Shown: piece by piece, positions 6,932 to 15,489 of the stretch
Layout: every line of letters starts with the position of its first letter
Position numbering within the stretch: the stretch's first letter is position 1
From: an uncultured Kiritimatiellota bacterium
GTDB lineage: Bacteria > Verrucomicrobiota > Kiritimatiellia > RFP12 > UBA1067
DNA: 55,406 nucleotides
Assembly: GCA_934675625.1 (NCBI GenBank)
Contig: CAKURH010000008.1
Location: 1 to 55,406 of the forward strand
Direction: 5' to 3'
The notes under the pieces: generated by a model
The model's database searches: none
Seen by the model: only the letters and a program-made list of their open reading frames with translations
Told to the model about the DNA's origin: nothing
Program-made: the position numbers and the translations under genes

Positions 6932-9900
6932 CGACAACCTCCTTGCCATTTACAATTTTCTTGAAAAGTCTAAACGTAAAAGGGAACGCCACATTCTTGA
7001 TGTCAGAATGATGCCAGACATCAATGTCTTTCTCGTCGTCATGTCTTGGCCAATTTTCAGAAGCACAGTCCTGAAGGTTTATGTTGTCGCTCACGCCCCT
7101 CGTCTCGTTCCTCCCCGCCGCGAAGGACTCCGCCGGGATGGCGTCGCCCAGCATCTTCGCCCGCAGCGCGGCGTCAGAAAACGCCAGCGCGTTCGTCGAG
7201 GCCATCCGCTCGTCTTTGAACGACGTGAAGAGCGGGCTCGTGACCAGATCCTCCCGCGTGTAGTCCTCGAAGTAAAAGGCGTTGAACCCGGAGAGCGGAA
7301 TGTAGGCGAGCGGGTTGGCGACGCACCGCGCGTTGATCCCCCAGCCGCCCTCGATCTCCGCCCCGGAAAACAGGACGGCGTTCACGCCGTACCAGAGCGC
7401 GCAGCCCTTAAAGAGCTCCTGCTTCGACCATGCGCCCCCAAAGTCCTCCGACTCGACGCCGAAGACCTTCACCTGCGTCGGGTTCGCCAGCACGTCCTCC
7501 GTCGGCGAGTAGAAGTTGACCGCGTTGCGGATTCCAGCGAAGCGCCCCTTCCACGAGAGCGCCCACCGGAAGTCGTTGGTCGCCGAGGCGAAGAGGTCGG
7601 CGAAATGCGAGGCCCGGAAGCGCGGGTCGAGCCCCTTCCACGCGCCGTCCACCATCAGGCTGTCCTGGGCTTTCTCGTCGTACGCCTCCATCGGCACGGC
7701 GGCGTTGAGCATGCAGTACCGGTCGTAGGGAAGCCCCCCGTCCACTGCGGCGGCGGAGACGAGCATGTTGCCCAACGAGTGCGCGAGCATCGTCTTCGCG
7801 CCCGGCAGCCGGTCGCAGAGAGCCTTGAGGGCGGGGGCCGTCAGAAACGCGTGGCGGACGTTGACGTAGTAGTTCGGGGACGTGTCGCCCTGCGTCGGGA
7901 CGTAGCGCTGCGACTCGTCCCCGCGCCAGTCGATGGCGGTGAAGCGCGACCGCGAGCCCGCCCACCAGAGCCGCTTGAACATCGCGCGCGCCCAGAGGCG
8001 GGACGCCGACTCGTTCACGTTGTAGCCGTGCACGAAGACGAAGTGGCGACCGTCCGTCTCGCCGTCCGGCAGGTTTCCCGGCTCGCCGGGCACGGACGGC
8101 GCGAAGCCCCCGCCCGCCTCCGCGCCGCGCAGGTCCGCGTAGCGGTAGAGGTCGTCCACGGACGTGATCGAGACGGGCAGGCGCTCGCGGTAGACCTCCG
8201 CGCCGCCGAGCGAGACGACGACCTCCGGCCCCGACCATGCGTCGACCGGCCCCGCCGCCTCGAACGCGAGGGCGACGGGCCGCGTCAGCGGGCGTCCCGC
8301 CAGCTCCGCGAGGTCGAGACCGCCGGAGCCGAGCGGCGTCAGCGCCGCGGACTCCAGCGGATTGCCGTCAGCCGCGGAAACGGGCGCCGTCGCGAGGCCG
8401 AGGACGCGCTCTGACGAGAAGCCCTCGCCGAGGGCGCAGAGGCGCAAGTCGCCGGACAGGGCGCGCAGCTGGACGTTTGCCGCCCGTCCCCACGCCCGGC
8501 GGAACGGCGAGACGTCGATCTCGACGGGGAAGAGGTTCACGAGGTCGAGCTTCCCGTTCACCTTCAGGTCGTCCGCGTTCGGCGTCGCGTCGGACATCTG
8601 CCCGACAAAATCGCCCTTGTCGCAGTCCTCGTTGAACCAGAAGCGGAAGGGACGCCCCGCAAGGCGGGCCGCGTCGTCCGACGCGCCGAGCCGCCCGTCG
8701 TGGTCGACGTCCGCGCGGACGCGCGGCGCGAGAGCCGTGAGCCTTTGTCGCGCGACGTCCTCGACGAACCGGCCACCGAACACGCCCCAGTAGCGGAAGA
8801 CGAGCGTCGCCGCGCCGGGGGCTGACGCCGTGACGGAGACCGCCGTCCGCGCGGTCGCGGCGTCCGTCGCGCCGCCCACGAGCCGCCGCCACGCGGCGAG
8901 CGAGACGTCCAGCGGCCCGCCGTCCGAGGACGCGAGCGGACGGTAGGCGTTCTGCCCGGGACTCCACGCCCAGAGCGCGAACGGCGCGGACGCGCCCTCG
9001 AAGCCGACGCAGACGTTCCCGCCGTCGAGCCCCACGCCCGTCACGAGCTCGAGCGCGGCCGCCTCGGCGGCGTTCGTCGCGACGGGGATTGGGAGGCCGA
9101 AGTCCGCGTTCAGGGCGTCGAGCGCGGCGAGGTCGACGCCGGGCCTGCGCACGCCGACGCCGAGGACGGTGTACGCGCCGTCGAGGCAGACCGCCCCGTT
9201 CGTCGCGAGCGAGACGAAGGCGTCGCCGACATCCCGGCTCGGACGCGCCCCCGCAAGGCGCACGTCGACCGTCTCGGCCGCGCGCCTGAAGTCGAGGCCG
9301 TCCGCGTCGACGGCCTTCAGGCGGTCGGACAGGTACGCGACGGCGACCCAATTCGTCGCGTGGTCGGGGCACGGGCAGCAGCGCGGCGCGCCGGAGCCCG
9401 GCACCTCCAGGCGGATCGGATCCGTGTAGAGCAGGGGTTCGCGGATCTTCAGGACGCACGTCAAATGTGGCCAGTTCGTGGCGGCGGTCTCGTAGTCGCC
9501 GGGCTGCGGTTCTTTCTCCTCTTCGGACGACCCGCCCGGACGCTCGGTCTCGGGCGCGCCCGAATGCCGACAGTTGCCGCAGCAGTCGCAGCCCGTTCCG
9601 CACAGCCCCCAGACGCAGTGCCAGCAGGGATCGTCCTCGTCGTCTTCATCGCCGTCCCGGCTGCCGTAGTGCCGTCCGGCGGACGGGTCTTCCTCTTCCT
9701 CCTCCGGCGGGGGCGGGCAGAACCGCGCGGACTGCGAGTAGGTCGTCTGCCCGAAGAGGTAGTCCGGGTGGGCGAGCGTGTAGGAGACCGGCGGCGTCGT
9801 GCGCCCGTCGAAGTTCCCCGTCAGGCGCGCGGAACGCGGCGGGACGTTCTCGACCGTGACGGACGCCGGGGCCGTCCACGTGCAGGTGAGGGCGGCGGCG

Positions 9901-11816
9901 TCCGAACCAACGGGCAGCGTCACCTCCCTCTGCCGCGCGCGGTAGTCGTGGAAGCAGGGGACGGTCGCGGACGCGTTCGGGAAGTTGACGCGTCCCGTCA
10001 GGCGGTGCGCCGCGAGGTCGGGGAGCCGCCCGAACGCGAAGTCGGCGGAGGAGAAGGATACGGCGAGCGTGCCGGACGCGCGAAGGTAGAGCGGAACGGT
10101 CTGCCCGCGCGGGATTGGGAGAAGAAGAGTGGGGACGTTGGGGGGTGGGGTGTTGCGGGTGGGGCTGTTGCTGTCGCTGAACACGGAGGAGATGGAGGAG
10201 GAGTGGCACGGAGTTTCTTTGAATGAAGATGTTGTCGTGCATGAACCAGCACCTTCTTCCGTGCCCTCAACTGCCTCTCCGTGCCGCCGCCCCTCTAATC
10301 CTTCCGCGTTCAACGCCGTAGGCACATCCCCCTCAATCCGAGCAAATTCGTGTAAATCCGTGGCTACAACTCCGTGACTCCGCCCCTCCATTCCCTCGCG
10401 CCCGCTTGCGCGCCCTTCGGGTTCGCCTTCGGCGAAGGTCCCCTCCGAAACGCTTTGCGTTTCTTCGGTGCATGTGTTCAGCGTCGCAGACCTTTCTCCC
10501 ACGAGCGGGACGGCGCGGTTGCCGACGAGGAGCTCACCGCGCCCCGCGCCGGTGACGGACACGCGCAGCATCGCCGTCCGCTCCGTCGGCTGCGGATACG
10601 CGAACGCCCCGTTCGTCGTCCCCGCGTAGACGAGATGCTCCCAGACCGTGTTCGTCGAGCCGGGCGGGAAGGAGAGCGGGTCAAGCCCGCCGAGGGCCTC
10701 GTCGAATGCACTCCGCGCCGCGCCGCACCGCCGCTCGCTGTCGGAGACGAACGTCAAGCTCGTCGTCTCGCGCGAGAGAAGAAAGGATATTTGCCCCTCC
10801 GCACTTCTTCCTTCTTCCTTCTTCCTTTTTCCCTCTCCCGCCTCAACGCCGCCCATGACGTTCGTGAGGAGGCCGTCGGAGGCGAGGCGCGAGAGGTCGT
10901 AGCGATAGGCGAAATTGCCGTTCGGGCTCAGCTCGACCTGGAACGAGACAGGATTCGTCGGCGCGCGGTGCAGCAGCGCGTTCTGCCACGTCAGGACAAG
11001 CGTGTTCGATGGGGTGAGCGCATGCCAAAAAAGGGACGAGAATGTTTTTAGCCACGGATTGTCACGGATTGTCACAGATTCGTGGAGATTCGTGCTGATT
11101 CGTGGCCAATTCGCCTCCGGCACGAGGCCGAGAGCGGCCGCGACGGGCCTCAGCGCGGCATTCGTCGAGAGGAGGACCGTTCCGTCCGCGAAGACGACCA
11201 AGCCGGAGAACGCCGCATCGCCGAACGGGAACTCCCAGCCGCCGAAGGACAGGCGCATCCAGTCCGTGGCCGCGCCGCGCCGCCGCCAGCTCTCCGCAAT
11301 GACCGCGCCCTCCGGCGGAGCGAAGGAGAAGACCTCGTTCGTCCCGATGCGAGAGAGGGTGTAGCCGGGGGTTGGGTTGCTGTCGCTTGACACGAAGGAA
11401 ACGGAGGAAGGGAGACACGGAGTTTCTTCGCCTGTTGGAGCTTTGTCCACGAATTGACACGAATTGTCACGAATTGAGATTTGTGCAGATTCGTGTTGAT
11501 TCGTGGACACCCATTCTTCTTCCTCTCCGTGCCTCCGTTCCTCAGAATCCTCCGCGTTCAACGCCGTAGGCATGTCCTCCTCAATCCGTGAAAATCCGTG
11601 TGAATCCGAGGTTTCCTCTCTGCCCGGCTTCACGCCTGCCCACGCGACGGCCGCCGCCAGAGCAATCGCCGCCAGCCCCCGGCGCGCACGGGGACAGGCC
11701 CCCCAGTCCCGCCGCACGGACGCAAAAGCCCCGTGCCGCGCCGCCCACGCGACAACGGCGGCCGTCCACAGCAAGGCGGACGCCGCGACGGCACAGGCTT
11801 TGAGGAATTCGCTCAT
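6924..11816 (-). CDS. Giant secreted/membrane-anchored protein with C-terminal alpha/beta-hydrolase domain and in-frame repeat inserts
   Basis: A 1630-residue protein. The N-terminus has two hydrophobic segments (residues about 1-25 and 46-62). Residues about 64-152, 235-258, 322-345 and 445-565 are translated copies of dispersed non-coding repeats, giving low-complexity text unlike the rest. Around residue 740-790 there is an acidic/Cys-rich linker. Near 1032 lies a dockerin-like DVDHDGRLGASDDAARL loop. From about 1260 there is an alpha/beta-hydrolase domain: HFVFVHGYNVNE (oxyanion region) and LAHSLGNML with the nucleophile Ser near 1347, as in lipases/esterases. The substrate is unknown. 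The start at 11816 overlaps the FAD-oxidoreductase stop (ATGA), and an extended -10 (TGCTATAAT) lies 6 nt upstream of the ATG. Similar large hydrolases appear to be typical of Kiritimatiellota (from memory, not verified). Confidence 0.8.
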   Translation of the reverse strand: MSEFLKACAVAASALLWTAAVVAWAARHGAFASVRRDWGACPRARRGLAAIALAAAVAWAGVKPGREETSDSHGFSRIEEDMPTALNAEDSEERRHGEEEEWVSTNQHESAQISIRDNSCQFVDKAPTGEETPCLPSSVSFVSSDSNPTPGYTLSRIGTNEVFSFAPPEGAVIAESWRRRGAATDWMRLSFGGWEFPFGDAAFSGLVVFADGTVLLSTNAALRPVAAALGLVPEANWPRISTNLHESVTIRDNPWLKTFSSLFWHALTPSNTLVLTWQNALLHRAPTNPVSFQVELSPNGNFAYRYDLSRLASDGLLTNVMGGVEAGEGKRKKEEGRSAEGQISFLLSRETTSLTFVSDSERRCGAARSAFDEALGGLDPLSFPPGSTNTVWEHLVYAGTTNGAFAYPQPTERTAMLRVSVTGAGRGELLVGNRAVPLVGERSATLNTCTEETQSVSEGTFAEGEPEGRASGREGMEGRSHGVVATDLHEFARIEGDVPTALNAEGLEGRRHGEAVEGTEEGAGSCTTTSSFKETPCHSSSISSVFSDSNSPTRNTPPPNVPTLLLPIPRGQTVPLYLRASGTLAVSFSSADFAFGRLPDLAAHRLTGRVNFPNASATVPCFHDYRARQREVTLPVGSDAAALTCTWTAPASVTVENVPPRSARLTGNFDGRTTPPVSYTLAHPDYLFGQTTYSQSARFCPPPPEEEEEDPSAGRHYGSRDGDEDDEDDPCWHCVWGLCGTGCDCCGNCRHSGAPETERPGGSSEEEKEPQPGDYETAATNWPHLTCVLKIREPLLYTDPIRLEVPGSGAPRCCPCPDHATNWVAVAYLSDRLKAVDADGLDFRRAAETVDVRLAGARPSRDVGDAFVSLATNGAVCLDGAYTVLGVGVRRPGVDLAALDALNADFGLPIPVATNAAEAAALELVTGVGLDGGNVCVGFEGASAPFALWAWSPGQNAYRPLASSDGGPLDVSLAAWRRLVGGATDAATARTAVSVTASAPGAATLVFRYWGVFGGRFVEDVARQRLTALAPRVRADVDHDGRLGASDDAARLAGRPFRFWFNEDCDKGDFVGQMSDATPNADDLKVNGKLDLVNLFPVEIDVSPFRRAWGRAANVQLRALSGDLRLCALGEGFSSERVLGLATAPVSAADGNPLESAALTPLGSGGLDLAELAGRPLTRPVALAFEAAGPVDAWSGPEVVVSLGGAEVYRERLPVSITSVDDLYRYADLRGAEAGGGFAPSVPGEPGNLPDGETDGRHFVFVHGYNVNESASRLWARAMFKRLWWAGSRSRFTAIDWRGDESQRYVPTQGDTSPNYYVNVRHAFLTAPALKALCDRLPGAKTMLAHSLGNMLVSAAAVDGGLPYDRYCMLNAAVPMEAYDEKAQDSLMVDGAWKGLDPRFRASHFADLFASATNDFRWALSWKGRFAGIRNAVNFYSPTEDVLANPTQVKVFGVESEDFGGAWSKQELFKGCALWYGVNAVLFSGAEIEGGWGINARCVANPLAYIPLSGFNAFYFEDYTREDLVTSPLFTSFKDERMASTNALAFSDAALRAKMLGDAIPAESFAAGRNETRGVSDNINLQDCASENWPRHDDEKDIDVWHHSDIKNVAFPFTFRLFKKIVNGKEVVDE
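10110..10480. repeat. Dispersed repeat block B, translated inside the giant hydrolase gene
   Basis: Contains, in the same order as block A, a GCTGTCGCTGAACACGGAGG start, a GGCACGGAGTTTCTT segment, the conserved core ending CGCGTTCAACGCCGTAGGC (10276-10323), and an ATCCGAG/ATTCGTG/ATCCGTG half-iteron set at 10-bp spacing (about 10335-10365). A further segment repeats 'CTTCGG' words. It is in frame with the host gene and adds about 120 atypical residues. Confidence 0.75.
10780..10850. repeat. Low-complexity CTTCTTCC tract inside the giant hydrolase gene
   Basis: Tandem CTTCTTCC units on the plus strand translate on the minus strand as a Lys/Glu-rich patch (KRKKEEGR) that interrupts otherwise ordinary sequence. 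It resembles other text-like spacers in this window and looks like an in-frame insertion. Confidence 0.55.
11050..11107. repeat. Iteron block C: three CACGGAT plus three inverted ATTCGTG at 10-bp period
   Basis: CACGGAT/CACAGAT words start at 11053, 11063 and 11073 and face ATTCGTG words starting at 11078, 11088 and 11098. The outer ends are complementary (AGCCAC / GTGGCC), so the block is a roughly 55-bp imperfect palindrome with one-helical-turn periodicity. It lies in frame inside the giant hydrolase gene. Confidence 0.8.
11361..11625. repeat. Dispersed repeat block A with 10-bp iterons, translated inside the giant hydrolase gene
   Basis: The block contains GCTGTCGCTTGACACG, a GACACGGAGTTTCTTCG segment, an iteron palindrome (CACGAAT at 11448, 11458, 11468; ATTTGTG/ATTCGTG at 11479, 11489, 11499), the conserved core ending CGCGTTCAACGCCGTAGGC (11524-11571), and three ATCCGTG/ATCCGAG words at 10-bp spacing (11584-11612). 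It shares gene-external parts with blocks B (10110-10480) and D (32750-32830), so it is a mobile or recombining non-coding element that happens to be translated here. Confidence 0.85.
11690..11704. repeat. REP-like palindrome GGGGACAGGCCCC
   Basis: A match to the REP word that clusters around the RAYT gene at 44018-44920, here within the N-terminal coding part of the giant hydrolase. A single copy in GC-rich coding DNA could be chance, but the flanking blocks A-C make insertion plausible. Confidence 0.45.
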
Positions 11817-12910
11817 CGCTGAATTATAGCATAATCCGCCGCGCTTTCGCCCGCGATTCCGCCGAAGACCCAGGCCGCCGTGCCGCCGTTGCCGCCGAGG
11901 CGGTTGAGGCCGTGGACGCCCGCCGTCACCTCGCCGCACGCGAAGAGCCCCGGCACAGGACATCCGTCCGCATTCAGCGCACGACAGTAGGCGTCGATGA
12001 CGATGCCGCCAAGCGAACTGTGCGGCGCGGGCGCGACGGGAATGCGCCGCTCCGCCGGATCCATCTTGCAGGCGCAGAGCTTGGCCTCCGGCACGTCCGT
12101 CAGGTCGTAGATCGCCGTGCCGCCGGCGGCGAAGATCGCGCGGGCGAGCTCGTCCTTGTTGCGCCGCGCGTCCGGCAGGATGTCCGCGCCGTGTGCGTCC
12201 ACAAGGCGCGCTCCTTCGTAGAGCAGCGTCGTGATGACGGGAACGCCGCGCCGTGGGCCCTCTGTCCGCACCGTCGGCTCGTACTGGACGTGCGCCGCGT
12301 CGACGTCGCGCACGGCCGCGCCGAACGCGACGGCAAACGCAAGGCCGTCACCCTTCAGATACGCGGGATTCGTCGAAAAGGCGTACTTGCCGCACCAGCC
12401 GCCTGTCGCCAGGACAATCGCCAGCTTCGGGTTCGCCGCGCGCGCCCTGCGCAGGTCATCGACCGTCACGGTCTGGTGCATAACGGTGACATGCCCCTTC
12501 AGCCGCGCCTGAATCTGCGCGAGAATCACAGCGCCGACGGCGTGGCCAATCGTCACGCAACGCGGCACGGTCGAGCCGAGCGGACGAATCGCCTGATAGG
12601 CACCCGCCGCATCGCGGTCGAATGCGTAGTCGTCCTTGAGCGCCAACGAGGCGCGGCACATCGTCTCGACGAGCGCGCGGTCGTTCGCACCGCGCCCGCT
12701 CGACAGCGTGTCGGCAACGTAGCGTTCAACGGAATCCTCCGGCAAGACGGGACAGTTGAGCGCATGGATGTCCGGCGAATTGCCGGGGCCATTGGCAACG
12801 AGCGTCACGGCGGCGCCGGACAAGGCCGCCGTCTCCGCCGCCCGCCAGCCGGCGAGCCCCCCGCCGACGACAAGGACGTCGGCGCCGTCCGCAATCGACG
12901 TTCCGCTCAC
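11813..12910 (-). CDS. FAD-dependent oxidoreductase (fumarate reductase/succinate dehydrogenase flavoprotein-like)
   Basis: A 365-residue protein. The N-terminal dinucleotide motif VLVVGGGLAGWRAAETA is the FAD-binding Rossmann fingerprint. The C-terminal block LFACGEVTAGVHGLNRLGGNGG is the second FAD contact typical of the fumarate reductase/L-aspartate oxidase family. The start is GTG at 12910, overlapping the dehydratase stop as GTGA; the frame is open further upstream only as an artefact within the dehydratase gene. At 365 residues it is much shorter than fumarate reductases or L-aspartate oxidases (over 500), so parts of the capping domain are reduced. It probably oxidises an intermediate of the sugar-acid pathway encoded around it; the substrate is unknown. 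Confidence 0.82.
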   Translation of the reverse strand: MSGTSIADGADVLVVGGGLAGWRAAETAALSGAAVTLVANGPGNSPDIHALNCPVLPEDSVERYVADTLSSGRGANDRALVETMCRASLALKDDYAFDRDAAGAYQAIRPLGSTVPRCVTIGHAVGAVILAQIQARLKGHVTVMHQTVTVDDLRRARAANPKLAIVLATGGWCGKYAFSTNPAYLKGDGLAFAVAFGAAVRDVDAAHVQYEPTVRTEGPRRGVPVITTLLYEGARLVDAHGADILPDARRNKDELARAIFAAGGTAIYDLTDVPEAKLCACKMDPAERRIPVAPAPHSSLGGIVIDAYCRALNADGCPVPGLFACGEVTAGVHGLNRLGGNGGTAAWVFGGIAGESAADYAIIQR

Positions 12911-14559
12911 TCCCAGATCCCGCCGTGCGCCATCGAGCCCACGTTCTTGACGAAGAGGTTGAGGAAGCGCGGATACTTCGAGCCGTCGAACGTCCATGCG
13001 AAGTCCTTCTTGCGCGCGTCGAGGTCGGCCGCGACCGAAATCGTGCGCTGCGGAATGTCGATCGCGATCTCGTCGCCGTCCCGCACGAGTCCGAGCGGCC
13101 CCATGAGCGCCGCCTCCGGCGAGACGTAGCCGACCGAGAGCCCCGAACTGCCGCCCGAGAAGCGTCCGTCGGTGATGACCGCGCACGATTTGAAGAGCTC
13201 GTCGCGTCCCTTGAGCATTTCCTGGAACGTGAACGCCGTCGTGCCGAACCGGCCCTTGAGGCCGAGGAAGCGGAGCACGCAGGCGTCGCCCGGGCGAATC
13301 CGCCCCGCCTTGAGCGCGTCAAGCGCCGCGTCGAGTTCGTCGAAGACGCGCGCGGGCCCCCGGAACGTCATGAGGTTCGGCGGCACGGCGGCGATCTTGA
13401 CGATGGCCCCTTCCGGCGCGAGGTTGCCGTAGAGGACGCCGATGCCGGGCATCCGCATCACGGGGTTGTCGAGCGCATGGATGATGTCGCGGTTCCAGAC
13501 CCGCGCGTCCTTCACGTTCTCGGCAAGCGTCCGCCCCGTCACCGTCAGGCAGTCGCCGTCGAGCTTCGGCAACAGCTCCTTCAGGAGGGCGGGCGTACCG
13601 CCCGCGAGGCAGAAGTCATGGAGCGAATAGCGCGGCCCGCTCGGCACGAGATGCGCGAGGAGCGGAATCTCGTGCGACGCCTCGTCGAAGTATTTCCACC
13701 ACGGCTCGTCGTAGCCCGCCTCGTAGGCGATGGCCGGGATGTGCAGGATCAGGTTCGAGGACGCGGCAACCGCCATGTCCATCTTGATGGCGTTGCGGAC
13801 GGAGGCGGGCGTGATGATCTTCCGCGCCGTCACGCCCTCGCGGACCAGGCCCAGGATGCGCCGCCCGGCCTCGTAGGCGATGAGCCGGATCTCGCTCGAC
13901 GTCGCCGCGACGGACGAGTTGCCGGGGAGCGACATGCCGAGCGCCTCCGCGACGAGGCACATCGAGTTCGCCGTCGTCATCGACGTGCAACCGCCGCATG
14001 AGCCCCACGAGTGGACGATGAGGTCGTCGTATTCCGCCGGATCGATCCGCCCCGCCTCCCGCGCGCCGACCTTGTCCTGCGCGTGGATGTGGATGACCTC
14101 GCGGCCCCGGCAGACGCCGTGCGGCATGTAGCCGCCCGTCACCATGATCGCCGGGATGTCCAGCCGCGCCGCCGCCATCAGGTGGCCGGGCACAATGGAG
14201 TCGCACGTCGAGAGCAGCACCATCCCGTCGAAGAAGTTCCCCCCGACCGTGATCTCGACCTGGTCGGCGATGGCGTTGCGCGAGGGCACCTCGATGTACT
14301 TCGGGTCCTTCTCGACCATGCCGTCGCAGATCGCGGTCGTCATGACCTCCAGAGGCAGGCCGCCCGCGTCGCGGATGCCCGCCTTGACGCGCTCCGCGAG
14401 TTCCTTCAGGTGGACGTGGCCGGGGTTGTACTCGTTCCACGAGTTGACGACGGCGATGCGGGGCTTTTTCTGCTCTTCGGCGGAATAGCCCATGCCGCAC
14501 ATGAGGCCACGGCGACATTCGCTCGCCTGGCTGAATTCCCATTGGCTCTTCAGTTCCAT
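12907..14559 (-). CDS. IlvD/Edd-family dehydratase (sugar-acid dehydratase likely)
   Basis: A 550-residue protein. It has the iron-sulfur cysteine motifs of the family, STCDSIVPGHLMAAARLDIP and GSCGGCTSMTTANSM, and the C-terminal DGRFSGGSSGLSVGY signature with the catalytic Ser region. The family includes dihydroxy-acid dehydratase, phosphogluconate dehydratase and pentonate/hexonate dehydratases. The position between an SDR dehydrogenase and an FAD oxidoreductase, under a XylR-type regulator, favours an aldonate dehydratase over branched-chain amino-acid synthesis. ATG 14559 is preferred because AGAGGTGA lies at good spacing; a GTG at 14571 would sit on that Shine-Dalgarno sequence. Confidence 0.9.
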   Translation of the reverse strand: MELKSQWEFSQASECRRGLMCGMGYSAEEQKKPRIAVVNSWNEYNPGHVHLKELAERVKAGIRDAGGLPLEVMTTAICDGMVEKDPKYIEVPSRNAIADQVEITVGGNFFDGMVLLSTCDSIVPGHLMAAARLDIPAIMVTGGYMPHGVCRGREVIHIHAQDKVGAREAGRIDPAEYDDLIVHSWGSCGGCTSMTTANSMCLVAEALGMSLPGNSSVAATSSEIRLIAYEAGRRILGLVREGVTARKIITPASVRNAIKMDMAVAASSNLILHIPAIAYEAGYDEPWWKYFDEASHEIPLLAHLVPSGPRYSLHDFCLAGGTPALLKELLPKLDGDCLTVTGRTLAENVKDARVWNRDIIHALDNPVMRMPGIGVLYGNLAPEGAIVKIAAVPPNLMTFRGPARVFDELDAALDALKAGRIRPGDACVLRFLGLKGRFGTTAFTFQEMLKGRDELFKSCAVITDGRFSGGSSGLSVGYVSPEAALMGPLGLVRDGDEIAIDIPQRTISVAADLDARKKDFAWTFDGSKYPRFLNLFVKNVGSMAHGGIWE

Positions 14560-14587
14560 CTGGAATCTCACCTCTCGGATCTCAAAC

Positions 14588-15397
14588 CTAACACCTAAAC
14601 TCCAGCGGGAAGTTCATCGACTCGATCGAGCCGTCGCAAGACTGCCCGCCATCGACACAGATGACCTGCCCGACGATGAAGCGCGCCTTCTCGACGTCGG
14701 CGAGGAACTGGATCATCGGCACGATCTCCTCCACCGTGCCGCCGCGCCCGACGGGGATCTTGCGCGAAAAGCTCGCGATGTCCTCCTTCGAGTAGCGTTC
14801 GGCGAGTTTCGTGAAAATGAGCCCCGGCGCCACGCAGTTGACGCGGATGCCGTACTTGGCGACCTCGACGCCGAGCGCCTTCGTGAACATGTTGAGCCCA
14901 CCCTTTCCGGCCGAGTAGGGCAGCATCCGGCGGTGGACCCACGTGACCTGCCCGTGGACGGACGAGATGTTCACGATGCGGCCCTCGGTCTTCTTCTCGA
15001 CCATGTCCGCGACCGCGTAGCGCGCGCAGTAGGCGGCGGCGTTCAGGTTGAGCGCGATCTGGCTGTCCCAGTATTCCATCGGCATGTCCTTGAACTCGCC
15101 CTTTGGCCCGCCGGGAATCTGCAGCGCGCCGCCCGCATTGTTGACGAGCACGTCGATCTTCCCGAACGTCTTCACGAAGTCCTCCACCATCGCGCGGCAG
15201 TGGTCGTGGCTCCCGACGTCGCCCGCATAGATCTTCGTCTTCACGCCGTACTTCTCGCACGCCGCCGCGACCGCCTCGGCCCCCGCGGGGTTCCTGTTGC
15301 AGGTGATGCCGATGTTCGCGCCCTCGTCGCGCGCAAACGCGACCGCGCACCCCGCCCCGATGCCGTGGGACGACCCGGTGATCAGTATGTTTCTCAT
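14588..15397 (-). CDS. SDR-family NAD(P)-dependent dehydrogenase
   Basis: A 269-residue classical short-chain dehydrogenase: cofactor motif TGSSHGIG at residues 7-14, NNAGG, NISSVHGQV containing the catalytic Ser, and YSAGKGG containing the catalytic Tyr-Lys pair. It is the first gene of the long operon. Such enzymes commonly oxidise aldoses (L-fucose, L-rhamnose, D-arabinose) to lactones or reduce keto-sugars. The ATG lies only 9 nt after a good -10 element (TGATATACT, hexamer 15407-15412), so the transcript may be nearly leaderless. A XylR-type regulator gene diverges 92 nt away. Confidence 0.9.
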   Translation of the reverse strand: MRNILITGSSHGIGAGCAVAFARDEGANIGITCNRNPAGAEAVAAACEKYGVKTKIYAGDVGSHDHCRAMVEDFVKTFGKIDVLVNNAGGALQIPGGPKGEFKDMPMEYWDSQIALNLNAAAYCARYAVADMVEKKTEGRIVNISSVHGQVTWVHRRMLPYSAGKGGLNMFTKALGVEVAKYGIRVNCVAPGLIFTKLAERYSKEDIASFSRKIPVGRGGTVEEIVPMIQFLADVEKARFIVGQVICVDGGQSCDGSIESMNFPLEFRC

Positions 15398-15489
15398 GAT
15401 GTGGGGAGTATATCACGAATCCGGTCGTCACAAGATGCCTGAGGCGAATAAACTGACATAACCGAAACGAAATATGGTAAACTACGCGC
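15398..15489. promoter_or_regulatory. Divergent promoter region of the SDR operon and the XylR-type regulator
   Basis: The 92-nt gap between divergent starts. On the minus strand TGATATACT (hexamer 15407-15412) gives an extended -10, 9 nt from the SDR ATG, with TTGTGA about 15 nt upstream as a weak -35. On the plus strand TATGGT/TAAACT (15473-15483) lies close to the regulator ATG. This is the natural place for the regulator to bind. Confidence 0.6.

Noticed and set aside
12911..13186. A longer FAD oxidoreductase reaching 13186
   Set aside because: The extra N-terminal residues are frameshifted reading of the IlvD-type gene; the dinucleotide-binding motif begins just after the GTG at 12910.
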